The notes below the pieces were generated by a model. The model did no database searches. It saw only the letters and a list, made by a program, of their open reading frames with translations, and was not told the DNA's origin. Below are positions 15,787-24,657 of a stretch of 64,000 nt of DNA, in pieces (within the stretch, counting starts at the first letter, position 1; every line of letters begins with the position of its first letter). Position numbers and translations under genes: made by a program. The stretch comes from Oscillospiraceae bacterium. Lineage in GTDB: Bacteria; Bacillota; Clostridia; Oscillospirales; Acutalibacteraceae. Location: assembly GCA_003538135.1 (NCBI GenBank), contig DPOR01000011.1, positions 439 to 64,438 of the forward strand, given 5' to 3'.

Positions 15787-16434
15787 ATGTTTGACAGGCT
15801 CAAAGAGGATATAAGCACCTTCAAGCGGCGCGACCCCGCCGCGAGAAGCGCGCTCGAAATCTTCTTCCTCTATCCGGGTCTTAAAGCTATAAGAATGCAC
15901 CGCAGAGCCAATTGGTGCTACCGCCATAAGCTGTTTTTCCTCGCCCGATGGATATCGCAGAGGGCGGCGCGTAAAACGGGGATAGAGATACACCCGGCCG
16001 CAACCATAGGCAGACGATTTTTTATCGACCACGGCACCGGCGTCGTTATCGGCGAGACCGCCGTTATAGGCGACGATGTTATGATATATCAGGGCGTGAC
16101 GCTCGGCGGCACCGGCAAGGACACGGGCAAACGCCACCCGACTATCGGCAACAATGTCCTCATCGGCGCGGGCGCAAAGGTGCTCGGCCCCTTTACCGTC
16201 GGCGACAACTCGAATATAGCCGCGGGCGCTGTGGTTCTTGAGGAGATACCGCCCGACTGTACCGCCGTCGGCGTGCCGGCTCATGTCGTGCGCCGCAACG
16301 GAATAAGAGTCGACGATCTCGATCAGGTGCATATACCCGACCCTGTCGCGCAGGAGCTTTGCAGACTCGAGCATCAGCTGTCCCAGCTGCGAAAACAGCT
16401 TGAGGAGCAGGAAAATACACAGGAAATTGACTGA
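15787..16434 (+). CDS. cysE: Serine O-acetyltransferase
   Basis: The enzyme acetylates L-serine from acetyl-CoA to give O-acetylserine, the precursor of cysteine. The 215 residues comprise a short N-terminal helical domain (short SrpH/EpsC-like form of CysE) and the left-handed beta-helix of hexapeptide repeats. The repeats include HPAATIG, the catalytic DHGTGVVIGETA segment and GGTGKDTGKRHPTIG. A coiled tail (QLSQLRKQLEEQEN) ends the protein. ATG 15787 has AAGGAG 9 nt upstream. A nearer TTG is rejected. It is controlled by the Cys T-box and lies 13 nt before cysS. Confidence 0.95.
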   Translation: MFDRLKEDISTFKRRDPAARSALEIFFLYPGLKAIRMHRRANWCYRHKLFFLARWISQRAARKTGIEIHPAATIGRRFFIDHGTGVVIGETAVIGDDVMIYQGVTLGGTGKDTGKRHPTIGNNVLIGAGAKVLGPFTVGDNSNIAAGAVVLEEIPPDCTAVGVPAHVVRRNGIRVDDLDQVHIPDPVAQELCRLEHQLSQLRKQLEEQENTQEID

Positions 16435-16447
16435 AAGGAAGATATAA

Positions 16448-17845
16448 ATGAAAGTCTACAACACTTTAACAAGAAAAAAAGAAGAGCTCGTCCCGATTAC
16501 CCCGGGTGAGATAAAGATGTATGCCTGCGGACCGACCGTGTATAACTATATCCACATCGGCAACGCCCGTCCGCTGTGCATCTTCGATATCCTGCGCCGC
16601 TATCTCGAATACCGCGGCAATAAGGTGACCTTCGTTCAGAACTTCACGGATATCGACGATAAGATAATCAGACGCGCAAACGAGGAGCACGTCGATTTCT
16701 CCGAGATTTCCGAGCGCTATATAAAAGAGTTCTGGACGGATGCGGAAGGACTCAATGTCCGACACGCTACCGTTAATCCGAAGGCCACAGAGAATATCGA
16801 CGCTATCATTCATATAATTTCGACCCTTATCGAAAAGGGCTATGCCTATGAGGCACAGGGCGATGTATATTTCAGCACCGAGAAGTTCAAGGACTACGGC
16901 AAGCTCTCGCATCAGCCGCTTGAGGATCTTGAGGCGGGCGCCCGTATAATGGTCGGCGAGGTCAAGCGCGAGCCCATGGATTTCGCCGTTTGGAAAGCCG
17001 CCAAGCCCGGAGAGCCCGCGTGGGATTCCCCGTGGGGCAAGGGCAGACCCGGCTGGCATATCGAGTGCTCCGCGATGAACTGGCGCTATCTCGGCGACAC
17101 GATAGATATCCACTGCGGCGGTCAGGATCTTATCTTCCCGCACCATGAGAATGAAATAGCGCAGAGCGAGTGCTTCACCGGCAAGCCCTTCGCCCATTAT
17201 TGGATGCACAACGGCTATATCAACGTCGATAATGTGAAGATGTCGAAATCTCTCGGCAATTTCTTTACCGTGCGCGACGTCGCCGAAAAATACGGATATG
17301 AGCCCATACGCTATCTGCTCATCTCCGCCCAGTACAGAAGCCCGATAAACTACAGCACCGATATCATCGAGCAGTGCATCTCCGCGCTCAACAGACTCTA
17401 TACCTGCCGCGATTCGCTCGACTTCGAGCTGAAGAATGCTTCGGACGCGGAGCATGACGGCGACAGGGCGATTATCGACGGCTTCGGCAAATACAGAGAG
17501 CAGTTTATCGACGCCATGGACGACGACCTCAACACCGCCGACGCCATAGCCTCGATATTCGAGCTTGTGCGCGACATCAATACAAACGTTGTCGGCAAGA
17601 CCCCCTCAAAGGCACTTGTCGAGGGCGCAATATCAGTGTTCGACGAGCTGACCGGCGTGCTCGGACTCGTCTATAACCGCAAGACGGAGACGCTCGACAG
17701 CGACATCGAGGCTCTCATAGAAGCGCGCACAAACGCCCGCAAGGAGAAGAATTGGGCTGAGGCCGACAGAATAAGAGATCAGCTCAAGGAAATGGGCATC
17801 GTCCTCGAGGATACCGCCCAGGGCGTGAAGTGGCACAGGGAATAA
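16448..17845 (+). CDS. cysS: Cysteinyl-tRNA synthetase
   Basis: This 465-residue class I synthetase charges tRNA-Cys. Visible motifs are the Zn ligand Cys27 in YACGPTVYNY, HIGN at residues 36-39 (HIGH motif), the second Zn site in WHIECSAM and HCGGQDLIFPHHENE, and KMSKS at 264-268. A C-terminal anticodon-binding helical domain is complete. It is downstream of cysE in a T-box-controlled operon, so cysteine synthesis and charging respond together to tRNA-Cys charging. Confidence 0.98.
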   Translation: MKVYNTLTRKKEELVPITPGEIKMYACGPTVYNYIHIGNARPLCIFDILRRYLEYRGNKVTFVQNFTDIDDKIIRRANEEHVDFSEISERYIKEFWTDAEGLNVRHATVNPKATENIDAIIHIISTLIEKGYAYEAQGDVYFSTEKFKDYGKLSHQPLEDLEAGARIMVGEVKREPMDFAVWKAAKPGEPAWDSPWGKGRPGWHIECSAMNWRYLGDTIDIHCGGQDLIFPHHENEIAQSECFTGKPFAHYWMHNGYINVDNVKMSKSLGNFFTVRDVAEKYGYEPIRYLLISAQYRSPINYSTDIIEQCISALNRLYTCRDSLDFELKNASDAEHDGDRAIIDGFGKYREQFIDAMDDDLNTADAIASIFELVRDINTNVVGKTPSKALVEGAISVFDELTGVLGLVYNRKTETLDSDIEALIEARTNARKEKNWAEADRIRDQLKEMGIVLEDTAQGVKWHRE

Positions 17846-17860
17846 ATTATATAGACAATA

Positions 17861-17889
17861 TAGACAAAACGCATAAATTATTGTATAAT
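17861..17889 (+). promoter_or_regulatory. Promoter of the GH2-tmk operon
   Basis: -35 TAGACA (17861-17866), 17-nt spacer, -10 TATAAT (17884-17889), 40 nt before the GTG start at 17929. Confidence 0.7.
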
Positions 17890-17928
17890 ACTATGTGGAT
17901 TTTTAAATAAAATGCGGAGGTTGAGTAA

Positions 17929-19680
17929 GTGAACGATCTTAAAACAAGATTCTTTGACAGTGTGGACAAAAACTGCCCCCATTCGGAATATCCCCGACCG
18001 CAGCTCGTGCGTGAGGACTGGATGTGCTTAAACGGCGAGTGCGATTACGAGATAACTCCTGCAGGCGAGCCCTGCCCGAAGAATTTCAGCGGCAAGATAA
18101 TCCTGCCGTTCGCCATCGAGAGTCAGCTCTCCGGCGTTCAGCGTGTGCTTCAGCCCGACGAGCGCCTTTGGTACAGAAAGAGGTTCACCCTTGACAGCCG
18201 CTTTGACGGAAAACGATGCATTCTGCATTTCGGAGCCGTCGATTGGCAGTGCAAGGTGTTTGTAAACGGCGAATTGACAGGCAAGCATATCGGCGGCTAC
18301 TGCCCGTTCTCGTTCGATATAACCGACAATCTTGTCGACGGCGAGAATGAGCTTATCGTCAAGGTCTACGACCCGACCGACAAGGGCTGGCAGAACAGAG
18401 GCAAGCAGGTTCTCAAATCCGTCGGCTTCTGGTATACCGGAACCTCCGGCATATGGCAGAGCGTGTGGCTTGAGCCCGTGGCGCAGAGCCATATAACCTG
18501 CGTGCGCCTGACTCCCGATATCGACGCGGGCGAGATAGTCGTCTCTTGTACGGGCGAGGAGCTTGACGGCTGCACGATAGACGCCGAGATTTCGCTCTCG
18601 GGCGAGCGGGTCTATTCGGGCGAGATGAGCCTCAACGCGCATCTTCCTGTGCCCGATGCGAAGCTTTGGAGCCCTGAGAGCCCGACTCTCTATGACCTTG
18701 TGCTTACCGTGAAGAAGAACGGCGAGGCGGTCGATACCGTAAAGAGCTATTTTGGCATGAGAAAATTCGGTATCGGCAAAGACAAGCAGGGTCTGCCGCG
18801 CCTTATGCTCAACAACGAGCCGTATTTCCAGCGCGGTCTGCTTGACCAAGGCTATTGGAGCGACGGCGGACTGACTCCGACTACCGACGAGGCGATGATA
18901 TTTGACATTTCCGAGATTAAGCGCCTTGGCTTTAATATGCTCAGGAAGCATATAAAAGTCGAGCCTCTGCGCTGGTATTATCACTGCGACAGACTCGGCA
19001 TGATAGTCTGGCAGGATATGGTCAGCGGCGGTGAGTATATCGGAAACATCCTTGCGGGCGTTCTTCCGAATCTCGGTATAGGCGTCAAGGACGATAAATA
19101 TAACTGGTTCAGCCGCGGCGAAAAAGAGTGGCGTGATGACTACCGCCGTGAGCTGTTTGAGATGATAGACAATCTCTATAACTGCACCTGCATCGGCTGC
19201 TGGGTGCCGTTCAACGAGGGCTGGGGTCAGTTCGACGCCAAGGAGATAGGCGACGCAGTCAAGGCATATGACCCCTCGAGAATCGTTGACCACGCGAGCG
19301 GCTGGTATGACCAAAAGGGGCGCGACCTCAAGAGTATGCACAAATATATCCTGCCCATTCGTATGCCCAAGCTTGACGGCAGACCGTTCGTAATAAGCGA
19401 ATACGGCGGATACAGCATGATTTCGGACGGTCACGTCTGGAACAGAAAGAAGAGCTTCGGCTATATCATGTTCAGGTCGAAGGAGAAGCTCTCGGCGGCA
19501 TATAAAAAGCTGCACGAGAAGCAGGTCATTCCGCTGATAGAAAAGGGTCTTTGCGCCACGGTATATACCCAGGTCAGCGACGTCGAGTTCGAGGTCAACG
19601 GAATGTATACATATGACCGAAAGGTTCTGAAGCTCGACGAAAAAACCGTGCAGGAAATAAACTCCAAGCTGCACCTTTAA
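17929..19680 (+). CDS. Glycoside hydrolase family 2 protein
   Basis: This 583-residue cytosolic enzyme (no signal peptide) has a sugar-binding jelly-roll domain (about 20-185), an immunoglobulin-like domain (about 190-285) and a TIM barrel. The GH2 catalytic residues are the acid/base Glu430 in PFNEGWGQ and nucleophile Glu491 in ISEYGGYS. It is of the short GH2 type, without the C-terminal domains of LacZ. The substrate may be a beta-galactoside, beta-glucuronide or beta-mannoside and is not determined by sequence. GTG start with SD GCGGAGG 8 nt upstream. It is the first gene of an operon with a polyol-phosphate transferase. Confidence 0.88.
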   Translation: MNDLKTRFFDSVDKNCPHSEYPRPQLVREDWMCLNGECDYEITPAGEPCPKNFSGKIILPFAIESQLSGVQRVLQPDERLWYRKRFTLDSRFDGKRCILHFGAVDWQCKVFVNGELTGKHIGGYCPFSFDITDNLVDGENELIVKVYDPTDKGWQNRGKQVLKSVGFWYTGTSGIWQSVWLEPVAQSHITCVRLTPDIDAGEIVVSCTGEELDGCTIDAEISLSGERVYSGEMSLNAHLPVPDAKLWSPESPTLYDLVLTVKKNGEAVDTVKSYFGMRKFGIGKDKQGLPRLMLNNEPYFQRGLLDQGYWSDGGLTPTTDEAMIFDISEIKRLGFNMLRKHIKVEPLRWYYHCDRLGMIVWQDMVSGGEYIGNILAGVLPNLGIGVKDDKYNWFSRGEKEWRDDYRRELFEMIDNLYNCTCIGCWVPFNEGWGQFDAKEIGDAVKAYDPSRIVDHASGWYDQKGRDLKSMHKYILPIRMPKLDGRPFVISEYGGYSMISDGHVWNRKKSFGYIMFRSKEKLSAAYKKLHEKQVIPLIEKGLCATVYTQVSDVEFEVNGMYTYDRKVLKLDEKTVQEINSKLHL

Positions 19681-19694
19681 GGAAGAAGCGACAG

Positions 19695-20894
19695 ATGAAG
19701 TCACTGATTAAAAGACTGATAAAAAAACTCGGCGATATGCGCCGCCGACTGCTCTATTACCGCATTTGGCCTGCGGTTTACAGGCGCGCGGCGAAAAAGC
19801 CGATAGACGAAAAAAAGGTTCTTTTGGCGTCGAACAGCCGCACTCTTCCGGATAACCTGTCCTGCATGAAGCGCGAGCTTGAGTCACGCGGGATGCACTG
19901 CACCGAGCTGCTCATCCCCGCGGGAGCGGGCAGTTTAAGCGGCAGAGCGGCGGAATTCAGGCAGAATATCCGTTTTCAGCGCGAGTACGCGACGAGCAGG
20001 CTTGTCTTTGTCGAGGATGCGTTCTTTCCGCTGTTCGCCAACTATCCGCGAAAGGGCACCGAGGTCATTCAGCTTTGGCACGCTTGCGGCGCATTCAAAA
20101 AATGGGGCTATTCCACCGCCGACCTCAAGTGGGGCGCGAACAGAAAGAGCCTCGAGCGCTATCCTATCCACAACACCTATACCGCCGTTACCGTGTCGGC
20201 CGAGAGTGTTATTCCGTATTATGCCGAGGCGTTCAACTGCCCCGAAAGCATAATAAAACCTCTCGGCGTGCCGAGGACGGACATATATTTCGATTCGAAG
20301 TTCGTCTCATCAACCCGCGGAGAAATGCTCAAAAAATTCCCGCAGATAGGGGATAGGAGGATAATCCTCTACGCCCCGACCTTCCGCGGCAATTCGATTC
20401 TCAAGTCCTATATGGATTTGAAGCTCGATATCGAGCGCATGAATGCGGAGCTGTCCGAGGATTTTGTCCTGCTCTATAAGCTCCATCCGCAGACGGCGAA
20501 GAGCTTTTCGCTAAGCGCCGAGGAGCGGGAAAAATATGCGGATTTCGTGTTCGATGTCTCGAAGGATGTCCGCATAGACCTCGCCATGTGCGCGGCGGAT
20601 ATGCTGATAAGCGACTATTCCTCGGTCATATTCGAATACTCGCTGCTCGACCGCCCTATGATATTCTTCGCCTATGATCTCGAAGAATATGACCGCGACC
20701 GCAGCTTTTATAACAAATATGAGGACTTTGTGCCCGGCCCGATAGTTCGGGATACCGAGGGAATTATCTCGGCCGTCAGGCAGGCTCAGTCGGGCTTTGA
20801 CAGGGCGGTGACGGAAAACTTCAGAAACAATTTTATGGATGCCTGCGATGGGCACAGCACCGTGCGAATCGCCGAAGCGTTCATGGAAAAATAA
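19695..20894 (+). CDS. CDP-glycerol glycerophosphotransferase family protein
   Basis: This 399-residue protein of the TagF/TagB family transfers glycerol- or ribitol-phosphate from its CDP form to a wall or surface polymer at the inner membrane face. The signatures are LWHACGAFKKWG (about residue 125-136), PRTDIYF (about 193-199), ILYAPTFRGN (about 222-231), YKLHPQ and the C-terminal ISDYSSVIFEYSLLDRPMIF. The N-terminus is basic and amphipathic, as expected for membrane association. It is shorter than TagF polymerases, so it may be a primase-like or tailoring enzyme. It is 14 nt after the GH2 gene. No other teichoic-acid gene is in the window. Confidence 0.88.
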   Translation: MKSLIKRLIKKLGDMRRRLLYYRIWPAVYRRAAKKPIDEKKVLLASNSRTLPDNLSCMKRELESRGMHCTELLIPAGAGSLSGRAAEFRQNIRFQREYATSRLVFVEDAFFPLFANYPRKGTEVIQLWHACGAFKKWGYSTADLKWGANRKSLERYPIHNTYTAVTVSAESVIPYYAEAFNCPESIIKPLGVPRTDIYFDSKFVSSTRGEMLKKFPQIGDRRIILYAPTFRGNSILKSYMDLKLDIERMNAELSEDFVLLYKLHPQTAKSFSLSAEEREKYADFVFDVSKDVRIDLAMCAADMLISDYSSVIFEYSLLDRPMIFFAYDLEEYDRDRSFYNKYEDFVPGPIVRDTEGIISAVRQAQSGFDRAVTENFRNNFMDACDGHSTVRIAEAFMEK

Positions 20895-20904
20895 GGTGGA
20901 CAAT

Positions 20905-22017
20905 ATGAAAAAGTTATTAAAAACCGCAACGGCCTTTCTTCTTATTTTGGCTGTCGCCGCAGGACTGTGCGCGTGCTCCGGCGGAGCGGGCGGAAAAGCG
21001 CCGGGCAAGAAGATTGCCATAGTCACCGCGACCCTGTCGCAGAATCCCGAGGAATATCGGCGCGCGGCTCAGCTTGCGAGCAAATATTCCTATGTCGAGC
21101 ATGTTGTCTATACCGACACGCGCATAGGCACCTCGGGCATTCTCGATTTCTATAAGCGCGTCAACGATGTCGCCGCCGACGAAAGCTACGGCGCGATAGT
21201 TATAGCGAGAGCGAATTTGGGCGCTGTTGCGGCGGTCAGGGCGGCAAAGGCGAAGAATCCCGATAAAATTATCGTCTGCACAGCACCTGTGGAGAATATA
21301 GAGACTCTTGCGAAGTCCGCCGACGCGATACTCGCCATTGATACGGCAAAGGACGCCGCCATGATGGTCGAGGAGGCTCACGGCCGCGGAGCGGAGGTCT
21401 TTGTTTATTACGCCACGGGAGTTCAGCAGAGCACCCTGAGCGTCAGGGAGTCGCGCGAAGCAGCAAAGCAAAAGTGCGATGAGCTCGGCATGACATATAA
21501 GTTTGTCAACTGCTACGATGTCACGCAGACCCTCGGCATAAAGGGTGCGCAGAGCTTCATGAAAGAGGACATCGCCCGCCAGCTCAAGAACTTTGAGGGC
21601 AAGAAGATAGCGGCCTACTGCGCCGACATATCTTCTCAGGCGGAGCTCATAAAGAACGCCTGCCCGAACGGTATTATCGTTGCCGGTACGAGCTTCCCGA
21701 GCGTCTATGACGGCTACACCGCCGCTTTCAATATCGAAATGGGCAAAAAATGGGACGACAAGTCCAAGGTGTTCAGCAAGGTCAGAGCCGCAATCAGAGA
21801 AAACGGCGGCACGAAGAATCAGTTCATCGTCTGGGATGACCTCACCGCCGTGTCTATGACCGATGCCGCATTCGAATATGCGAGAGCATCGCTCACAGGC
21901 GAGCAGGCGGACATGGCTAAGGCCGTCAAGTCGAGCTTCCCATCGAAGATAAAAGTATCGGACAAAAAGCTCGATAAGTGCACATTCATCTATACGGAGG
22001 ATTACCGCGTATTATGA
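20905..22017 (+). CDS. DUF3798 lipoprotein
   Basis: This 370-residue predicted lipoprotein has a hydrophobic signal ending in LCACSGG, where Cys is the lipidation site. The mature part begins KKIAIVTATLSQNPEEYRRA, the typical start of the DUF3798 family, whose fold resembles type I periplasmic binding proteins. The role is unknown. A ligand-binding lipoprotein at the outer membrane face is the natural inference. The ATG at 20905 follows GGTGG. The downstream tmk start overlaps its stop (ATGA). No ABC permease or ATPase follows, so it is not an obvious transporter component. Confidence 0.82.
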   Translation: MKKLLKTATAFLLILAVAAGLCACSGGAGGKAPGKKIAIVTATLSQNPEEYRRAAQLASKYSYVEHVVYTDTRIGTSGILDFYKRVNDVAADESYGAIVIARANLGAVAAVRAAKAKNPDKIIVCTAPVENIETLAKSADAILAIDTAKDAAMMVEEAHGRGAEVFVYYATGVQQSTLSVRESREAAKQKCDELGMTYKFVNCYDVTQTLGIKGAQSFMKEDIARQLKNFEGKKIAAYCADISSQAELIKNACPNGIIVAGTSFPSVYDGYTAAFNIEMGKKWDDKSKVFSKVRAAIRENGGTKNQFIVWDDLTAVSMTDAAFEYARASLTGEQADMAKAVKSSFPSKIKVSDKKLDKCTFIYTEDYRVL

Positions 22018-22637
22018 GAGGCAAGTTTATTGTAGTCGAGGGTCTTGACGGCTCCGGCAAGGGCACGCAGATGGCTCTGCTGTGCGATTATCTGAAGTCG
22101 CGGGGCAGAAGCGTGTATCCGACCGCCGAGCCTACGGAGTCGGTGACGGGCGGCATGATAAGAGACGTTCTGAGCGGCGCAAGGCAGCGCACCTCGTCGG
22201 AGCTTGCCGCGCTCTTTCTCGCAGACCGCGTGGCGCACAATCTGAACCCCGTCAACGGCATAAAAAAGACGCTCGAAGCGGGAATAGACGTCGTGTGCGA
22301 CAGGTATTATTATTCGTCAATAGCATATCAGGCGGTGGGCGAGGACAAGCAGTGGGTCATTGACATGAACCTCAACTGCCCCGGAATAATCAAGCCGGAC
22401 ATCTGTATTTTCTTCGATGTAGACCCGTACAGCTGCCACGAGAGAATAGAGCACGGGCGCGTGTATCTCGAAATTTTCGAGCGCGACCCGGAGCAGGTGA
22501 ACACCATACGCGAGCGGTATTACAACGCGTTTGAGCTGCTCAAGGACAGCGAAAACATCGTTGTTATCGATGCAGCGCGCGACATAGACGCAGTCGCCGC
22601 CGACGTCAGAAAAACGGTTGATACCATCATAAAGTAA
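22014..22637 (+). CDS. tmk: Thymidylate kinase
   Basis: The enzyme phosphorylates dTMP to dTDP. The 207 residues have P-loop GLDGSGKGTQ (residues 9-18), the DRYYYSS motif (about 93-99; DRY replaces DRF/DRH) and a LID region without clear extra Arg. The family member resembles other clostridial Tmk copies but is divergent, so it could be a second, more specialised nucleotide kinase. The start is ATG 22014 overlapping the lipoprotein TGA. GGAGG is about 10 nt upstream. It is the last gene of the GH2 operon and is followed by a terminator. Confidence 0.85.
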   Translation: MRGKFIVVEGLDGSGKGTQMALLCDYLKSRGRSVYPTAEPTESVTGGMIRDVLSGARQRTSSELAALFLADRVAHNLNPVNGIKKTLEAGIDVVCDRYYYSSIAYQAVGEDKQWVIDMNLNCPGIIKPDICIFFDVDPYSCHERIEHGRVYLEIFERDPEQVNTIRERYYNAFELLKDSENIVVIDAARDIDAVAADVRKTVDTIIK

Positions 22638-22641
22638 CATT

Positions 22642-22670
22642 AATCCGTCCGTATCACGGGCGGATTTTTT
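22642..22670 (+). terminator. Terminator after tmk
   Basis: AATCCGTCCG pairs with CGGGCGGATT (one G-U), followed by TTTT. Confidence 0.88.
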
Positions 22671-23134
22671 GCCGCTTGCGGCAAGGCGCAGACGGTTACA
22701 AGCAGGATTTTTTGGGATTCAATTACGTTCCCTGCAGGAGAGCAGTCTCGGCGAAGCCGAGACTGAGAGGCTATTACACAGATTCTCCGATTTTTTACGG
22801 CTGTTTAAATTTTCAATATTCCCTTTGCAGGGTGCGCAATTTGACGAACTGCTGCCGCCGTAGACGGCACAGGGGACAAGGCTCAATATTACACGACACG
22901 GGCGAAACAAATAGATTTTCAGTGACGCTAATACGTCAAAGGTCGTAGGGGTCGCCGACCCCCTACAAAGTGAATAGCCGCAAATTACCGCAAAAACTGC
23001 GGGCGGATAATATCCGCCCCTATACGATTATGTCAATTTATAATATTGAATTTGTTTGCATAACGACGGTTTCTCTCTTACCCCGATTCATCGAAACAAC
23101 AAAGGCGCATTTCCATACGCCGCGCAATAACAAA
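22671..23134. repeat. Repeat-rich intergenic block
   Basis: There is no gene here. It holds a perfect palindrome CAGTCTCGGC-GAA-GCCGAGACTG (22747-22769), a second palindrome GTAGGGGTCGCCGACCCCCTAC (about 22945-22967, one unpaired base), and copy 2 of the dispersed repeat (22999-23047). TTTGCAGGGTGCG (about 22823) also recurs as part of the sequence near 27168. It looks like an accumulation of small palindromic elements. Confidence 0.55.
22999..23047 (+). repeat. Dispersed palindromic repeat, copy 2
   Basis: This 49-nt unit starts with a GGGCGGATAATATCCGCCC palindrome and continues as CTATACGATTATG...TTTATAATATT. It aligns along its whole length with copy 3 at 27205-27253, with about eight differences. 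Confidence 0.75.
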
Positions 23135-23162
23135 AAGCCGACCTGTAGCTATAGGTCGGCTT
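23135..23162 (-). terminator. Terminator of the MATE gene
   Basis: The 10-bp perfect stem AAGCCGACCT/AGGTCGGCTT has a GTAGCTAT loop. On the - strand it is followed by TTTTTG. It is a near copy of the hairpin at 32879-32905. Confidence 0.85.
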
Positions 23163-23198
23163 AACTGCTTTATGACTCCCCGCAAAACGGGGCTGATT

Positions 23199-24545
23199 TT
23201 ATCTTGTCAATACTTTGACCCACTTGAATCGGTTGACCTTGACTGCCGCGACGAAGCATTTTAAAATCTGATCCGCCTTGAGAAGGGCGAAAGTTACCGC
23301 GGGCGGGAACCTGAAATAAAACGCCGAGAGCGCGGAGAGCGGGAGCACTATGCACCACATGAAAATAATATCGTTGAAAAAGACGAAGTTCGTGTCTCCG
23401 CCGCCCGAGACTATTCCCGTAAGACACGGCATCTCATAGGCTGTGCCTATTGCAGTGACGCAGAGGATTAGCACGAACACGTTTGCAAGCTCCGCCGTCT
23501 CAGCCGAAGCGTTATATACCGAGATTATCGGCTTTCGGACAAGGAACAGCACGAATGAGGTCAGCACGCCGATAATGAGGAACATCAGCTGCATGGTCTT
23601 TGCGCCGCTCCTGACCTTTTTCATGTCACCCTCGCCGACCGCCATGCCCGTCATGACACGCGCCGCGTCGCCCGTTGCGTAGGCGACGACCGAGGTGCAC
23701 TGGAACAAGGTCTGCGCTATGCTCGACGCCGCTATGCCGGACGCTCCGAGCCTGCCGAGTATCGCCGCCTGAACGGACATCGCAATGCCCCATGAGATGT
23801 TGGAGAGCATGAGCGGCACGCCCGATCTGATGAAATCGGCTATATAATTGCGCTTCACGGCAAAGACATCCTTGAATTTCAGCCGCAGCTTTTTGTCTAT
23901 AAGCCTGCAATATATGACGCTCACAAGGAACTCGACCGCCCTCGAGGTCAGCGTAGCATATGCCGCACCCTTTACTCCGAGCTCCGGCGCGCCGAAGTGT
24001 CCGTATATGAGCGCATAGTTGAGGAAGATGTTTATAAGCAATGTCGAGAGCGAGATGTAGAAGCCTATTCGCACGGTCTCGACGCTTCGCATAACTCCGA
24101 GCAGGGAGTTGGAAATCGAGAACATCAGATAGGAGAATACCATTATCTTTAAGTATTCGACGCCCGACGGGATTATGCTCTGCTCGTTGGTCAGCAGTCC
24201 CATGACCCAATAGGGCTTGAACCAAACTGCGAGTGACATAACGCCGCTCAGTATTATGCTTATCCAAAAGCCGATAGCGAACACGCGCCTTATCGGCTCT
24301 GTTTGGCGCTTGCCCCAATATTGCGAGATGATGACGCCCATTCCCGAAGCCGCGCCCGTGACCACCATTTGCAGAAGAAACTGCACCTGGTTTGCTATGG
24401 CGACGCCGCTGAGCGCCGTTTCACTGTAAGCGCCGAGCATGATATTGTCGGCGAGATTGACTCCGTAGACGATGAGATTTTGCAGGGCTATCGTCATAGT
24501 CATTGTGAAGAAGTCGCGGTAAAATTTTTTGTCACGCACTAACAT
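23199..24545 (-). CDS. MATE family efflux transporter
   Basis: This 448-residue protein with 12 predicted helices has two MatE halves. The N-terminal half contains LADNIMLGAYSETALSGVAIANQ and GAASGMGVIISQYWG (residues about 31-79), typical of the NorM/DinF-like multidrug exporters that use Na+ or H+. The substrate is unknown. The SD GGGGGAA precedes the ATG. It is divergent from the mltG-like gene. The hairpin at 23135-23162 ends it. Confidence 0.92.
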   Translation of the reverse strand: MLVRDKKFYRDFFTMTMTIALQNLIVYGVNLADNIMLGAYSETALSGVAIANQVQFLLQMVVTGAASGMGVIISQYWGKRQTEPIRRVFAIGFWISIILSGVMSLAVWFKPYWVMGLLTNEQSIIPSGVEYLKIMVFSYLMFSISNSLLGVMRSVETVRIGFYISLSTLLINIFLNYALIYGHFGAPELGVKGAAYATLTSRAVEFLVSVIYCRLIDKKLRLKFKDVFAVKRNYIADFIRSGVPLMLSNISWGIAMSVQAAILGRLGASGIAASSIAQTLFQCTSVVAYATGDAARVMTGMAVGEGDMKKVRSGAKTMQLMFLIIGVLTSFVLFLVRKPIISVYNASAETAELANVFVLILCVTAIGTAYEMPCLTGIVSGGGDTNFVFFNDIIFMWCIVLPLSALSAFYFRFPPAVTFALLKADQILKCFVAAVKVNRFKWVKVLTR

Positions 24546-24598
24546 TTACATTCCCCCAAAAGACACATACCGACGTATTATATCACTTGCCGCACGAT

Positions 24599-24627
24599 TT
24601 GACAACACCGCGCGAAGATACTATAAT
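24599..24627 (+). promoter_or_regulatory. Promoter of the mltG-like gene
   Basis: -35 TTGACA (24599-24604), 17-nt spacer, -10 TATAAT (24622-24627). It is a full consensus promoter, 31 nt before the ATG. Confidence 0.9.
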
Positions 24628-24657
24628 ATTGCCGAAATATTCAGGGGAGATGTTGAA

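Noticed and set aside
18028..19704. 558-codon open frame on the - strand
   Set aside because: It lies fully opposite the GH2 gene, has no family features, and follows from the codon bias of the real gene.
22669..22948. Two overlapping + strand frames after tmk
   Set aside because: They lie beyond a strong terminator in repeat-rich DNA and read through palindromes. No SD.
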